From Pempheris klunzingeri (lineage: Eukaryota > Chordata > Actinopteri > Acropomatiformes > Pempheridae), in the NCBI RefSeq assembly GCF_042242105.1, contig NC_092025.1:16832156-16896155 (forward strand): a stretch of 64,000 nt of DNA, in the 5' to 3' direction. The notes beneath the pieces were generated by a model. The model saw only the letters and a program-made list of their open reading frames with translations. It was not told where the DNA came from and searched no databases. Shown one piece after another: positions 1 through 12,521 of the stretch (within the stretch, counting starts at the first letter, position 1; each line of letters opens with the position of its first letter). The translations under genes and the position numbers were made by a program.

Positions 1-1300
1 GCCACAGCTTGATGGATCTTATTCTTCTGTGCCGTAATCTTCAATTGTTGCCCAAAAACTATTAAAATAAACATCAGTGAGCCACACAATGAGCACTGGG
101 TCGCATGTTCCTTAGTTATAATGAACATGGCACTGGAGTTTATTTTGAGTCAGTCCTACCTGCATCATTCTCATGTTGTAAATACTCACCAGCGCACCAA
201 ATGTTTATTGATCCACGGCTGAAAATAGTCCCCTTCAAATATTGTTTGAGTGACGTACTTGTTTGTGTGATGTTTGCTAAAAACTAGTGCCCAGGTGTTT
301 TAGGAAATGACTGAGCCTTTTTTTTAAAAAATGAAAGTATATATTTGTGAGGATAAGATCAGACCTGACAAATAATTGGCTTTGATCCTTTCATTTGATT
401 TTTTTTGATAGTTATGGAATTAAAAATAGAACCTGGGTATTCACAATTGGGTAGAAAAAGTAGACAAATCAAACAAGAGTAAAAAAAAAACTTTAAACTT
501 ACTAAAAGTGGTTGTTCTACAGTAATGAAAAGCTTGTTTCTGCATGAGTAGTTAAGTACTGCAACACATACAGGTACACACACAATACACAAAACAGGAA
601 CGTGTTCACCAACATGCACACTCACTCAAAGACAAACACACGCATACACACACTGGGACATGGCCTGCTACACATGCGCACTAACATGGTACTCAAAGAC
701 CCATGTGGTCACTGCATGAGGCATGCCAGGAAATTCTTTCAAGGGCATGTTAATATTCCAGATGCTTTTGGATATAAACAAGCCTCCAAATTGGAGAGCG
801 GAAATTCGATTTGAACGCAGCTCTGCGTGGCGATACAGAGATGTTTATCCCTCCCTGCCTATCTCTGTAGCCGGATGGCTGAGTGGCCACTTAGTGTTTA
901 CCTATGATAAGGGCTTTCTGTTTGACTACCAGTTAAGCTGTACTCAACAAAGAGGCCACAGTGGGGAATGTAGTTTTTATAAAAACCTACTTGTTGTTCT
1001 TGGTGATTCGAGTCAGGCTGCACTCCAGATGGACCAAACACGATGGGATAATAATATCATTATACTATTTGCACAAAATAGGTGCTAAAGACAGTCTGAC
1101 ATGACATGAGCATCACACACACAACGGATTACTCAAACACAGGGGAGCATATAAAAGGCCTCCCTAATATTTGGCTATGTCACTTCCAGACTCTGTGGGA
1201 CAGAGAGACTTTCCAAGGCCCACAGGAAGTAAACTATTTAAAAAACAGCAGACCTAAGAACAATTATTACCTAAATATTTATGCTTTCCCTTGTGCACTT
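1..1300. other. Intergenic, nothing recognised
   Basis: AT-rich with a loose CA-rich patch at about 575-660. Short open frames in both strands have no recognisable domain, no splice-site support and no shared codon pattern. Confidence 0.6.
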
Positions 1301-1329
1301 TAAAGTGTTGTACTTGTTCTACCCGATTT

Positions 1330-1491
1330 TTATGTGAAATCAGTTTCTTATGAAAAACCTCTCATTTCCTTTGTATAGTTTTCTGTATTGTATGTGAAAC
1401 TATTCATGCTGCTGCCTTGACCAGAACTCCTCAGAGGAAGAGATCTTGAATCTCAGTGGGACCTTCCTGGCTAAATAAAGGATAAATAAAT
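1330..1491 (+). mobile_element. LINE-type retrotransposon 3' end remnant
   Basis: Ends with GAGATCTTGAATCTCAGTGG followed by CTTCCTGGCTAAATAAAGG and an AAATAAAT-type tail. I recall this as a common 3' terminus of fish non-LTR elements and their dependants. No reverse-transcriptase coding sequence is left, and the 5' limit is arbitrary. Confidence 0.5.
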
Positions 1492-1499
1492 AGTGTGCT

Positions 1500-3190
1500 A
1501 CATTTAAATATATAGTTATCATGCTAACGTTAGCATGTTAATAGGATATTATTTCAGGGAGTAAGACTGTAGTGCCTCTCGTGTCTCTAAACAAAAAAAA
1601 ATAAAAGCACATCACTTCCTGCACTGTAGAGTTTTTGCTAACAAAGACCAACTCGACATCTGAGTGTTTACAGAAGCTTTGATCGCGTGGCTATGGGTCA
1701 AATTAGTATAGGAGACAGTGATTACAGCCAGGCGTTTACTCTACATGTGGTATGGCATGTTATTTACTTAAAGGACAGTTGGTAGCTTATCTGTGCGCTG
1801 ACAGGATGTTTTACCGGTGTGAAAAGTGTGTCTTCGGGCAAAGACATTTTGGAAATGAACTCCTCCAGTGAATGTTTTGGGGTTAGACATCTGCCACAAG
1901 CAATCTGATCCACAGTTAACACTCAAGAGCAGCCTAGCCACGCTGCTTTTTACAGCCATGCTTTATGTACAGGTTGTTAGTCTGAATGGCCTCTCGTCAT
2001 TAAGCACAAAACAAGTTTACAGCAGGACCACTCAAATCAGCAATCCACAGGAAACCCCGGCCCTCCAAAAGACCCCTCTCAGACTCCCCAAGAGAGTAAA
2101 AACAAACACACGGGCTACTATTTAAAGGTATATGATATAACGCAATGGTTGGCTTCGCTTTGACCTTAATATGCTGAATGCTGAATATACCTTAATATGT
2201 GATAACTAGTGTTTACTATTCGTCACCTTTTTAATATCCATTCAAAACTTTTGTCTGGTCCTGTGAAGATCTGTTCCTCCACGGACGTCTACAAACGATC
2301 GCTGTACCTGACAAGTGCTCACTGCGCGACGGCAGTATCGTTCCTCTCATCAAACCCTGGTTTGTCCCGGGACTTTATCCCCCGGCAACATCGGAACTGA
2401 CTGTTTACCCATCCCATAATAAGGCTCATTCAGCTGAGGACATCTTGATTAGGTCCGCTCAACGTCTGGTTCTCATTTAGTATGGAGGATGGGACAGAGA
2501 GAAAAGAAGGAAGGAGGTTAGACAGTTAAGAGAAGGGACAGGACATGAGAGGAAAGGTGAGCAACAGAAAATGACAGAGATAAGATTCTCTGTAGGGAGA
2601 TTTTGGGATTGTGATAAAGTTGATGTCTATCGGTGAGTTTCGCTTTATACACGATAATTCCTAGAAATTCACAGTGCCCCTATTTGTTTTTTTCTGGAGT
2701 GCAGAACTGATTTGGGGCTGGACATTAATGGAGAATGTGTAAGGATTTTTCTTATTAAGTCTACCCCAGTTACCCTCTGCTGTAATTTGGCAAACTCATG
2801 CTGATAACCTTCTGTCCTGGGAAAAAGTACTCGCAACAAACATCTGATAAATTCTGGTGTATTTGGGTTCCCTTTGGGATATCCTTGAAAGAACTGCATG
2901 TTTCCCAGTCCTTGCATATCACTATGCAAACACGTTTCCACAAACCGTCGTCAAGCTCTTCTGTCCAGCCAGAGCACATTATGTCAGATGTTTTGCTTGC
3001 TTGTGAAATTGTTTGGATTCTGCTAACTTGTTAGGTCTGTACATTGGTCAATGAGAAGAAAACTGCCTGTATCAGCTTTTACATTGGACTTACGATGTAG
3101 GACACTTGAATGTGGTTTTCCAGAAATCTCTTTGATTGATTGATTGATTGAGTGATTGATTTACTCAAAATAAAGAAAGAACATTTCTCA
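1500..3190. other. Intergenic, nothing recognised
   Basis: No gene, RNA gene or complete transposon recognised. ATCATGCTAACGTTAGCATG near 1519 is a fragment of the GCATGTTAGCAT-type repeat, and (GATT)n occurs at about 3133-3160. Confidence 0.5.
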
Positions 3191-3192
3191 CA

Positions 3193-3405
3193 CCAGGATA
3201 GTTTGATGTTTTGGGAAGTATGCATTTTGACGAGAAGATTGAACGCTCTCATATGAACTACTATGAGGAAACAGTTAGCTTATCTTATCTTATCTTAGCT
3301 TAGCTTATCTTAGCTTAGCTTAGCTTAATTTCGCTTAGTTTGGCTTATTTTAGTTTAGCTTCTCTTATCTTAGCTTAGCTTAGCTTAGCTTAGCTTAGCT
3401 TAGCG
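3193..3405 (+). mobile_element. Old interspersed repeat fragment with expanded TTAGC pentamer
   Basis: The stretch 3193-3280 (GTTTGATGTTTTGGGAAGTA, GAGAAGATTGA, CTCTCAT) resembles a very common perciform repeat whose body includes GTTAGCTTAGCTTAGC. Here that pentamer has grown into a degenerate (TTAGC/TTATC)n array from about 3281 to 3404. Confidence 0.5.
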
Positions 3406-4003
3406 AATATTTGTGAGTTTGGGGGAGTTGCTAGCCAGATTTAGTTAGCTTGTTAGCTACATATTTAACAAAGATATGAAAGTGATATCAGTCCTCTCAT
3501 CTAACACTCTGGCAAGAGTGAATTAACATATTTCCGCAAAGGTTGAGATATTTCTTTCAGGGAATGGAGAACCTATCAAAGAAAAACAAATGAGTTATAA
3601 TGATTAATTTTGAAATTATACATTAACATAAAAATAGAAAAATATTTTTTAAAAATCAATCACTGTCTTGATTAATTAATTAATTCAACCTCAGCAGAAC
3701 ACACAGATACAAATATACGCTGTTACTCACACCTGTGCACAGAGCGACACACAGACTAACCTACATACTAGGCCCAATAGCATATTTATGAATGTGAAGC
3801 CAAATATGCAACGTTTGCACACACACACAACCACACATTTGCACACATACAGAAGAGCATGTTTATGCGACAGTGGAGAGTTCATGTAACAGATATGGGA
3901 CGGTAGAGTCAACAGTACTGTAGATAGCCTGCTGATAGGGTGTTCCTTAGCTTCCGCTGCCCTTTGTTTACCTAATGATAAAGTGGATCTGTATGTATGC
4001 ATG

Positions 4004-4004
<1 letters not shown>

Positions 4005-4043
<39 letters not shown>
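4005..4043. repeat. (GT)n microsatellite
   Basis: About 19 uninterrupted GT units, preceded by an ATGC-rich tract (GTATGTATGCATGCATG). Non-coding. Confidence 0.9.
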
Positions 4044-4044
<1 letters not shown>

Positions 4045-4324
4045 ATGCACATGAACCCTTGTGATCATGTGGGTGGTTTCCAGCTTCCATTGTGCCACAA
4101 CCAGGACACATTTACATGCTTATGTGTGTACAATACATGTATATTGGAGCAACATTGTCTCCTGGACATTATACTATTTTGTTTTTCCCAACATCCCAAG
4201 AGAAATGTATTTGTTGCCCATAGCATTATGGAGGTGGACAGAATGTGTTGAGTTCCCTGTAACGCCACCATGAGGTTGACATTTTTGGGTTTAATTGAAA
4301 TATTCCCATCAACCTTTCGACTTT

Positions 4325-4447
4325 AAAGTGAAAACTGTAAACAAACATGTCAGCATTGTCATTGTGAGCATGTTAGCATTTAGCTCAAAGCACCGATGCA
4401 CCACAGCCTCACTGTTCCTCTAGCATGGCTGTAGACTCTTGGCATTG
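4325..4447 (+). mobile_element. Fragment of a GCATGTTAGCAT-type fish repeat
   Basis: Contains CATTGTCATTGTGAGCATGT, TTTAGCTCAAAGCACCG and CTAGCATGGCTGTAGACTCT, which I recognise as the distal part of a high-copy fish repeat. The copy at 8530-8965 carries the preceding part of the same family. Confidence 0.5.
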
Positions 4448-4449
4448 TT

Positions 4450-7400
4450 TTACCTTATCCACAATTCACAAAATATTCGCATATTCGAACGGTAATCATG
4501 AGGCAAATGTTTTACCTACAAGCACTTCCCAAATTTATGGTTTAAGCTACAAAAGAGGATCAGGAAAGCCTTGAGGTAAGACAGGTGTTTTCTTAACTTA
4601 AAGGTCACGGGTTCAATTCCCTGATTCATGTCACTCTGAATTAGAGTAAGAGTTAAACGCCTGCAGACAGTTGTTTAAGCTGCTCTGTGGCTCCACCTAG
4701 TTCAAAACTGTTGTAGGCCTTCATGCTGACTGATGAGATTCAAATCACATTAACTGACATTTCTTTATTAAGCAAAACAATTTGAGGGAGTGAAAAAACA
4801 TCTCTCAAAATACAAGTTTAAGAACACATTTATTCAGTGTGTACCTGCAAGCACATTCTCTTAAGTTAGCATTTGTAAATGTCACTTTGCACAACTTCCT
4901 CTTAGTTGCCTCAAAGTCCAACTAGCAGTGTGATGCAGGTATACTGAGCTAAAGAAACGGCTCATCAGTGCACAGGCATGATCACTGAGTAACAACAGTA
5001 GTTGATATTCATCAGCAAGGAAGAAGTGTTCCAGCAGAGCAGTCGGACGGACAGGCAGTTGTCGAACTTTCCTCTCTGCAGTCTCCAGTTGAACACACAG
5101 CGGAGGAGTCATGCAACAGCGGAGGAAATTGGGAATGTGAAACATGCCAGATTAGAGAAGCAATCTGAGGACCTGCAGACAATCTCAATGGCTTCAACCA
5201 TGGGAAAAAACACGCACTCAGACACGCAGACGTTCACACAAGCATGAACGTGCACACACACACACTCACACACACACACACATACAACTGCAAAACCCAT
5301 TCAGATTTTGAACCACCTGCTGCATTCCACAGCCAATAAGTCAGCTACTTAAGGAGCCAGCTTTTAATCAGCCAGTCAGTCAAAGAGCCAGGCAGTAAAG
5401 CAACCATCCATCCTGTCAGTTAATCAGCAAGACAACTAACCAGTCAATCTGTGAGCCATTCGGTCACTTAGTGGGATTTACTACTTAAATAATCTGCAAG
5501 CAAGCAGCCATTTGTAATGGCAGTCTGTGACACAAAGCAGCACTTAGCACGGCGACAGGGGGAAAAAAGTTTGGAAACTGCTGGTCTCACAACAATTAGC
5601 TACCACTAAAACATGAATAATCTTTGGGAAATTACCCTTTTAGACCGTGACATATGAAACTAAATACAAACTACGACAGACTTTTTTTATGCGAGGGACA
5701 GATGGGAGACAATAGTGTAGTTTTTTAGTAATTCTACGGATGTGAGGCGAGCGTTGGTCAGGCTGTCAGGTGGCCAGCCAGCCACCCACTCGCCCAGCCA
5801 GCCAGGACAGGACAAGAGCAGAGGAAGCAGTTATTATGGAGGAAGCCAGGGCGTCTTAAAGCCATTATATGCCCTCAGAGAGAGGCAGTCAGAAGCAACA
5901 CAGCTGACTGGAGCGCTTCAAAGCAGGAAGGAGCCCAGCCACCACCTCCACCTCCACCAGCCTGCATGCTCAAGGGGAAGTGAGGAGTTTATGGGGTGAG
6001 AGGGGGGTTACAGGGTAAGCAGATGAGAAGAGATCCAATGGTATTTGGATGGAGGGAGATGATTTTGTAGGGTTTTTACCAGAAATGCAGTTGTGTGCAG
6101 ATAGTTTTAGTTCCGTCTGCTGAAGTTTCTAGTTATCTGCTGCCACTGCAACACAATGGAGGCAAATTCATTTTCTTTGTAAAGATTCCAGTATTGAAAA
6201 ATGAAGTTTAAAAGCAACTAGTGTTTCCAGAAGGAAAGCCCTGTTAGAAACCCACAGCTCCTTTAAGCTTAGTGACGCCGTCATAATTCAGCTTAAATTA
6301 AATCATCATTGTGTTGCGAATCAGGGTCATGACGAGGAACGATACAGGGACCGCAATTGTATTTTTGTGCATTTTAGAATTGAAAACAATCCTCAACGGC
6401 ACAGAATGATTTTTCCTTTTTTGCAAAGTGAAGGATTAGACCGGATGAGAATTTATCTGAAGGGAGGATGATTATGGTGGGACGGGATAGAGCAGGAAGG
6501 GAGGAAGTGATGGTGGCGAGTTGCAGTGGAGCTTAAGGACGGAAAGTGGGAGGTGAAGGTTGGTGAGGGAGGGATCGATGGAAGGGAAAATGGCTTGGCT
6601 GTGGAACAGTAAAGGCATAAACAAGAGGAAGAGCTGAACCGCTGAAAACTGCTTTGATGAATTGTCGCAGAAACAAACCACGTCTTGTTCCATTTCAAAA
6701 TGAAAAACTGAACCAGTGTTGGGAATGTTACTGATGGTACGGTGAAAAGTACTTCAGCTTTATTAGAGAATCCATGGAAATGTGGAGCCTTTGGGGAAAA
6801 GGGATTATGCAATGAAAGCTTGAGCCATTGAAGCACCAAAGTGTTCCCTTTCCTTCCCTAAATAATAATCCCAGCATCCTTTTGCCTATTGCCCCAGTTC
6901 TGTTGGCCTCCTCCTTACCTTCTTACCTTCCTTTCTCTCTGCTACTCTTGCCGTCCTTATCTGTCCTCCCACTCTGTCTGTTTTTTCCCCACGATGTTTC
7001 CTACCTCACCCCTCCCTCCCCTCTTCACCAGTCGCCCTCACCTCCTCCTCCTCCTCTTCTCTGCAGCACCTGTGCCCCTGCGGAGGGGGAGTTCCGGAGA
7101 AGAGGAAACCCCCGGGGCAGCCAGGCACCTCACAGATGGTTAGCAAATTACACCTTCATTACCTCTCCTCTCCTCTTCCTCTCTTCCTCTGGCCAGCGCG
7201 TCACAATGACTCGCTGTTCCTGTGACACCTCACATCTGTCAGCAGCTGACCTGTCTGCTCATAAAAGTAACACGTATTCAGGAAAAGTTCTGAAAAATGA
7301 AGCCACAATACTGCTTTTATCTCGTGTTTGCAAGAGACTCTTTTTTAATATGAATAACAACTTAATGTAGGCTAAGACATTCAGTCTGCAGCTACACAAA

Positions 7401-8525
7401 TCATAGTATCAAGAACATCTTTGTTATCCTCAAAGGACTGCTTGCTTTATGGCTGGCAGTCACTAAATTGTTGTAAAAATGACACATAACAGAGATGTAA
7501 AAATATTAACACAGCCCAGGAGGCATAAGATGCAGTTCGCCATCAATCATTATAAGGGCTTGTTTATACACTGTAAATAATGACAAGCTTCAAATTCAAT
7601 TTTATCATCCAATTTTGAGATTTCAGGATTTATCTATTTCTGTTTTGTTGTATCATGTTACCGCTCAAGGACATAGTTTTACTAATTTCAGTCAATTTCA
7701 CTTATTCAGCACAGTAGTGTTTCCTTAAAACCATCTCCGAACCATATATGTTTGTGTTTGATGTAAGAAAAAAAATGCCATTATTGAAACCAGATAAATC
7801 TCGCAGTCAATCTGACACAAGCGATTGAACAATAAAACATCCTGAACCTTGTTTCATGTCTAGATTTTTTTGCACTGCACAGCACAAACCACAGGGACAT
7901 GTTTAGCTTGTGCTTTGGTCTGCCAGGGAACAGTGGAAACAGAAAGCAAATTTTGTCAGGCGTAGTTTCGAGAAAGAAATTTTCGTTAATAAATCACAGC
8001 CATTAATGAGTCATATTAGGTAATAAATTAGACAGCATCACTACACACTTAGTAGGATGATCTACGAGAACATTGATGAGCTTCAGGCTGTTTTTGGCTC
8101 AGTCAGAGGGTTCAGGCTCCATTTCCAGCAAGATCTTTAGGCTACACGGCGTCTCTGTTGGACTGGAAAGTGAACGTGTCAAAATGACTGGGGAGGTTAA
8201 ATAATAAAACAGTCTGATAGAAAACCGCTCGTGGGATCTATAAAATGGAGCACTAATCATGATTCATTGGGGTCTGATATATGACACATGAACACAGCCT
8301 GAGAAGTCTGTTTTTTGTTATTTCGTAGAGTTCAACGATGTGTCTCGAATTAAAGTTCCAAAGCGCTGCAAGATTTTTGAAGAATTTCCAGACGAACCCA
8401 GTGTAACGTAATCCTGAACATGGCTGTGTGGGAACCATGCACTCCAAACACAGAGTCTATAAGGAGAAAGCTAACCGATGATGGGCCAGTTGTTTCTGCA
8501 GTTTAAATAATGGTGTGTCTATAGA
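4450..8525. other. Intergenic, low-complexity patches
   Basis: Holds a B-box-like GGTTCAATTCC at about 4611, a CA tract (5252-5282), and a long C/T-rich block at about 6840-7190 whose open frames are compositional artefacts. The stretch 7980-8060 is TAAT-rich, unique-looking sequence. No gene supported. Confidence 0.5.
5252..5282. repeat. (CA)n microsatellite, interrupted
   Basis: CA repeat with a single CT interruption within a CA-rich stretch beginning near 5210. Confidence 0.85.
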
Positions 8526-8529
8526 GACG

Positions 8530-8965
8530 GCATTGTTGGTTGGTCAGTCCGCCTCTTTGGTCCTGACTGAAATACCTCAACAAATATTGTATGGATTGCT
8601 ATGAAATTTAGCACAGATATTCATGTTCGCTTGACAATGAAGAGTTAAAACATCTTATTTAGTGCCATTATCAGGGCACCATGGCTAAATACCTGCCAAA
8701 CTAAAGACTTTCCCATCAGTATTTTGATCATAGTGCTAATTAGCAAATCTTTGGTTGTTTGCTTGCACATTAAAATACGCAGGATATTAATACTATAATA
8801 CTGTTATTATTATGAAATATATAAATATAAATGTAATGTACACAGTGTATATTCTAGCATGCTAATACTCTAAAAACTAAGATAGTGACCGTGATCAACA
8901 TCATTCTGTTAAACATCTTCATGTTAGCATGAAACAGAAAGTTTTAAAAGTCTTAAATGCGCCTG
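8530..8965 (+). mobile_element. Longer copy of the same fish interspersed repeat
   Basis: Carries ACTGAAATACCTCAACAAAT, TGGATTGCTATGAAATTT, CATTCCCATCAG-like and GTGCTAATTAGCAAAT blocks in the order expected of this high-copy family, followed by ACTAAGATAGTGACCGTGAT and CATCTTCATGTTAGCATG. No coding capacity. The class of the family is not clear to me. Confidence 0.5.
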
Positions 8966-8969
8966 TTTT

Positions 8970-10915
8970 TGCCAAAAAGGGAAAACTAACTTCCAGTGTA
9001 TCATCATTAGTCAGAACATATAAACATAAAACTTACTTAAATGCTTCTCCAAGTTCTCCTAATCAAAGATCTGCGGTTTTGGTTGCATTTAGTCTTTAGG
9101 TTAGCAGCTGTTAATTTGTAATGACCACTGACTCACTCACACACCCTGTATCTTATTTCAGCGCCTCCTCCAGCCCAGCGTGAAAGCGCAGGGCCCGGTG
9201 CACCCATTAGTCAAGCAGAGGAAGGCATGGAATAATAATGAACGCACCTCACATGCATGAGCGAGTAAAGCCCCCCCACCACCACCACCACCACCACCGC
9301 CACCGTCACTGCCAGTGAGTTTCCAGGAGGTATTTCAATCATGTAAAATGTATGTCCCCCTCACTTCAACAGATCTCCCCATCCTCTATCAAGCATGGAG
9401 ACTTCCTGTTGTCAGTGAACCAACTGAAATTGCAGGAAAAAAAAAAATCACTTCTTATTTATTATTTATTATTTCCCTCTCCCAAAGGTTGTTAGAGTTT
9501 TACTTTACATGCTGTAATCCTCATCTTTATCCATTTGTCATCATCGTCATCATTATTATTAATCACAGCGGTCGCGTCACTGTATCTAATCGCAGTCCAG
9601 CATTTGGTTTGTTCATCTGATTCATCTGTTCTGCTGATTTTAAGGTGAAAGGTTTTCTACATCTCTTGCTGCTTTTATGTCACCAAGAATTTTTAATAAA
9701 AGCTTCTCACATTTCCAGTTTTTGTGAATGTTTTCCATTACTGTATGATTATATAACAATATTAGATGATTTACTGTTGTGCAAACAAACTAATCAGACC
9801 AATGTTGCAGCTACAGGCAGAAAACTGTTCTGCCTACTGCCATGAAGTCTTTCCCCATGTAGTCGATTTAGTCTGTCTTCATGGGTAAAATATCCTGACC
9901 AGACTCTACACTATCATTATTATTATTATTTAAAGCCAAGGCATTGGTAGGTAGCTGCTGAACTGAGCAGCACATTTAAGAGGGAGGATAATCAGAGGGA
10001 AACGATGTCCTCGCAGCGACACTCTGCAGCTTTTCACACTGGCAGCTCTGGATAGCAGCAAGTTTGTATTACATCATTCTGCATTTGTTTCATGTGCTGT
10101 CAAGAAACTAAATTAAGTGTGTTAATGTTAGCCAATCTGGCTATGAAAGACAGAGGCTTAAACATTACATGTGGCTGTGCACTGCTGTGCAGCTAAACGC
10201 ACTCTCAATACTGCCTCTCGTGGCTGGCTGCAGGACAGGTCATACATCCCGCGCCTTCCATGTTAGCGGAGGGTACACAAATGAAAAAAAGCAGTACACT
10301 TCATATAAATCATTCTCAAAGATGGTATCTGTCATTTTAGCTAGTTCCTATCATGCTAGTGTATATTTAGATGTTAATCTTTCCGATAAGTTTGCTTTTA
10401 ATTTGTTATTTAATGCTCCTAAAAAGGTGAATCTGACGTCGTGGTCGACAGCTAATCCTAACCCACGACTGAGTCAGGCAGGTGTATGGATCAGGGGTTT
10501 AACACAGCGGCTCAGCCCTGATCAATACTGCAAATTCTGGCTTTAAATGACGTCACTAAGACAAGATGGCAGCGCAGATGGTACTGCCATGTCACCAGCA
10601 GATGAACACAGCTACAACCGCCGCCATTCAAAACAATCAACTGCGTCTGGCTCCACTAAGACAGTTGGGAGCCTCAGATTTAGGCTAATAGATAACACCT
10701 GGTTTCCTCTTTTGTTTCTCTTTAAACGTTTGGAGGGGAAATCACATTCTCTGTTTGACTATTTATTTTTCTCTTTCAGCTTGTTCCACTTCTTCATAAG
10801 AGCGAATTTTGGTTTAAACACCATCTTAAAATATTTTTCATGGACAAATGATTTTTGGACTTTTTGTCTTTTTGCTCCTTCGGTTCTTTGCGTTCATTGT
10901 GTGTGTCTGTGTGGT
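8970..10915. other. Intergenic, no gene supported
   Basis: Unique-looking sequence with (CAC)n at 9277-9304. A GC-richer patch at about 9160-9250 could be a regulatory element, but nothing diagnostic is seen. Confidence 0.5.
9277..9304. repeat. (CAC)n trinucleotide repeat
   Basis: Eight or so ACC units following a C7 run, ending in CCGCCACCG. Confidence 0.85.
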
Positions 10916-10919
10916 TCTA

Positions 10920-11255
10920 GTCGTACCGTTTTGGTGATTGAGCCTGTCTGTGTGTGTGGTGTGGGGGCGTGTCTGTTCTTTGTCTCTACCTTTCCCTCAG
11001 CCTCAGTCACCTTCATTAGCCCCCACTGTTTCCCCAGCCTATTGGCTCCTTTGCTCGTCCTGTCTTGTCACCTGCTTTCCATTCCCTCATTTGTTCAGCT
11101 TGTATTTCCGTCCTGCTTTTCATTTTATTGTTATTGGATCCTCTATTCAGTTTGGTTTGTTTGGTTCTGCTTGGCTTCAATAAAGAGTTATTCTTCCGTT
11201 CTTGTTGCCTCTGGTGTCCTGCATTTAGGTCCATACTCTGCTACTCATTGTGACA
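10920..11255 (+). mobile_element. Possible solo LTR or retroelement 3' end
   Basis: Pyrimidine-rich sequence with CAATAAAGAG at about 11178, then GTGTCCTGCATTTAGGTCC and ATTGTGACA. This polyadenylation-plus-terminus layout is typical of fish Gypsy-type LTRs. The left boundary and target duplication are not visible. The long open frame across it (10547-11290) has no protein signature. Confidence 0.35.
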
Positions 11256-11936
11256 ATTTTGAAGATATCTTGTGCATCATTTTATGCTAATTTAACCAAT
11301 AAGCGTGACACATTTGGTATGATTGGAAACTTTGGGATCTCCACTGGAATTTTGAATACATTTCTGTCGGTTTTGACAATGTTCGGCTGCACAGCATTAG
11401 TTTGTACCGACGTTCCCGCGTCACCTGCATCATAACAGAAGGCGGAGAGAACTGACACATGAATGAGACAAAGTGACAATGCAGTGGCGGAGAAGCTGTG
11501 GAGCAAACGGAGAGGCAGACAGGGAGATGAAGATAAAGGAGGGAGAGCCCCCAGCAGACCAGAAGTCCTCCAATGCTACTGCAGTGGAGTGACAATGAGA
11601 GAGGAGAGAGTATGACTCATACACAAACCCCTCCCTCTCTCCTTCTCTTTCTCTTTCTCTCTCCCTCTCTCTCAACCTACCTCACACCCCCAGCCCCACC
11701 CCCCCACCAGCCCCCCCCCACCACCCTCTGCCCACAGTGCCGATGTAGCCAGGTTACGTCGATCCTGACTCATTCATTCACAGTCGAGTCTCAAGCCTAC
11801 TTTTGTTATACAGATGAAATCGTGCTACTTAAGAGACCATCGCGGCTCTCATTATGATGCGCTGACATACTTTACTGCTCTGGCTGCTGGAGCCCCATTC
11901 ATAAAAATGCCCCAGTCTGAGTATGTGCAGAGGAAG

Positions 11937-11938
<2 letters not shown>

Positions 11939-11967
<29 letters not shown>
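11939..11967. repeat. (AC)n microsatellite
   Basis: About 14 AC units, continuing into imperfect CAGACA repeats to about 11988. Confidence 0.9.
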
Positions 11968-11972
<5 letters not shown>

Positions 11973-12009
11973 AGACAGACACACATACGTACACTTCTCC
12001 AATCCCTTA

Positions 12010-12150
12010 TTTGGTTGTCTTGTAAAGCTGAATGGGTTGAGGACGAGTGCGTGTCACTGCGAGGGTTTGGTGTTTAATCCCTGCTGGGGCCACCCACATT
12101 GAGAGTGTGTGCAGCCATAGTACTGTAACACACTTTGGATAAATTCCTGC
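12010..12150 (+). mobile_element. tRNA-derived SINE remnant
   Basis: GGTTTGGTGTTTAATCCCTG resembles a degenerate B box, followed by GTGTGTGCAGCCATAGTACT and GTAACACACTTTGGATAAA. The last part matches the widespread fish SINE tail that normally continues into a GCGTCTGCTAAATG-type end. The copy is decayed. Confidence 0.5.
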
Positions 12151-12499
12151 GAATGTACCAAGTCTCTGCTCTGTCATATGTGGCTTCCCCTTTATGAAGA
12201 TTCACCTCTATTTGGTTATTCCCCCTCCTTGACTTCCCTCTCTTCCAATATTTTCCCTTCTCCATCCTCCTCTTTGTCCTCTCTCAGTGGAGCAGCATCT
12301 ACCCCCATGTGGTTAGCTCATCTCCTTTTCTTCCTCTCCTGCTCTCTCTGGTTAGCTCATCTCATCTCTAGGCAGTCAGCTTTGCAGGCCGCTAATTATA
12401 GGCCATGCTGTGGAGCGCAGGGCCGAATGTGACAGCATGCTGTGTTTGTGTGTGTGTCTGTGGACTGTATATATGTGTGCTTATGTGTGTAAAGTGCAG

Positions 12500-12521
12500 A
12501 TATATATATATATATATATAT
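12500..12521. repeat. (AT)n microsatellite
   Basis: Eleven AT units within a GT-rich region (12435-12560). Confidence 0.85.

Noticed and set aside
3281-3405. Interstitial telomere-like array
   Set aside because: The unit is the pentamer TTAGC, not the vertebrate telomere hexamer TTAGGG, and it derives from an interspersed repeat.
4600-4640. Possible tRNA gene or SINE head (GGTTCAATTCC)
   Set aside because: There is a B-box-like string but no convincing A box, acceptor stem or cloverleaf, and no SINE tail follows.
5528-5595. Possible hAT end (GTTTGGAAACTGCTG)
   Set aside because: One short similarity to a hAT terminus, with no partner end or target duplication found nearby.
6828-7370. 180-aa open frame, plus strand
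   Set aside because: Proline/serine/leucine-rich translation of a C/T-rich low-complexity block; overlapping frames on both strands are equally open.
10547-11290. Longest open frame in the left flank, 247 aa, plus strand
   Set aside because: Composition is Cys/Phe/Ser-rich from pyrimidine-rich DNA, no domain is recognisable, and it crosses a likely LTR-type repeat ending in TGTGACA. It lacks the features of a real coding exon.
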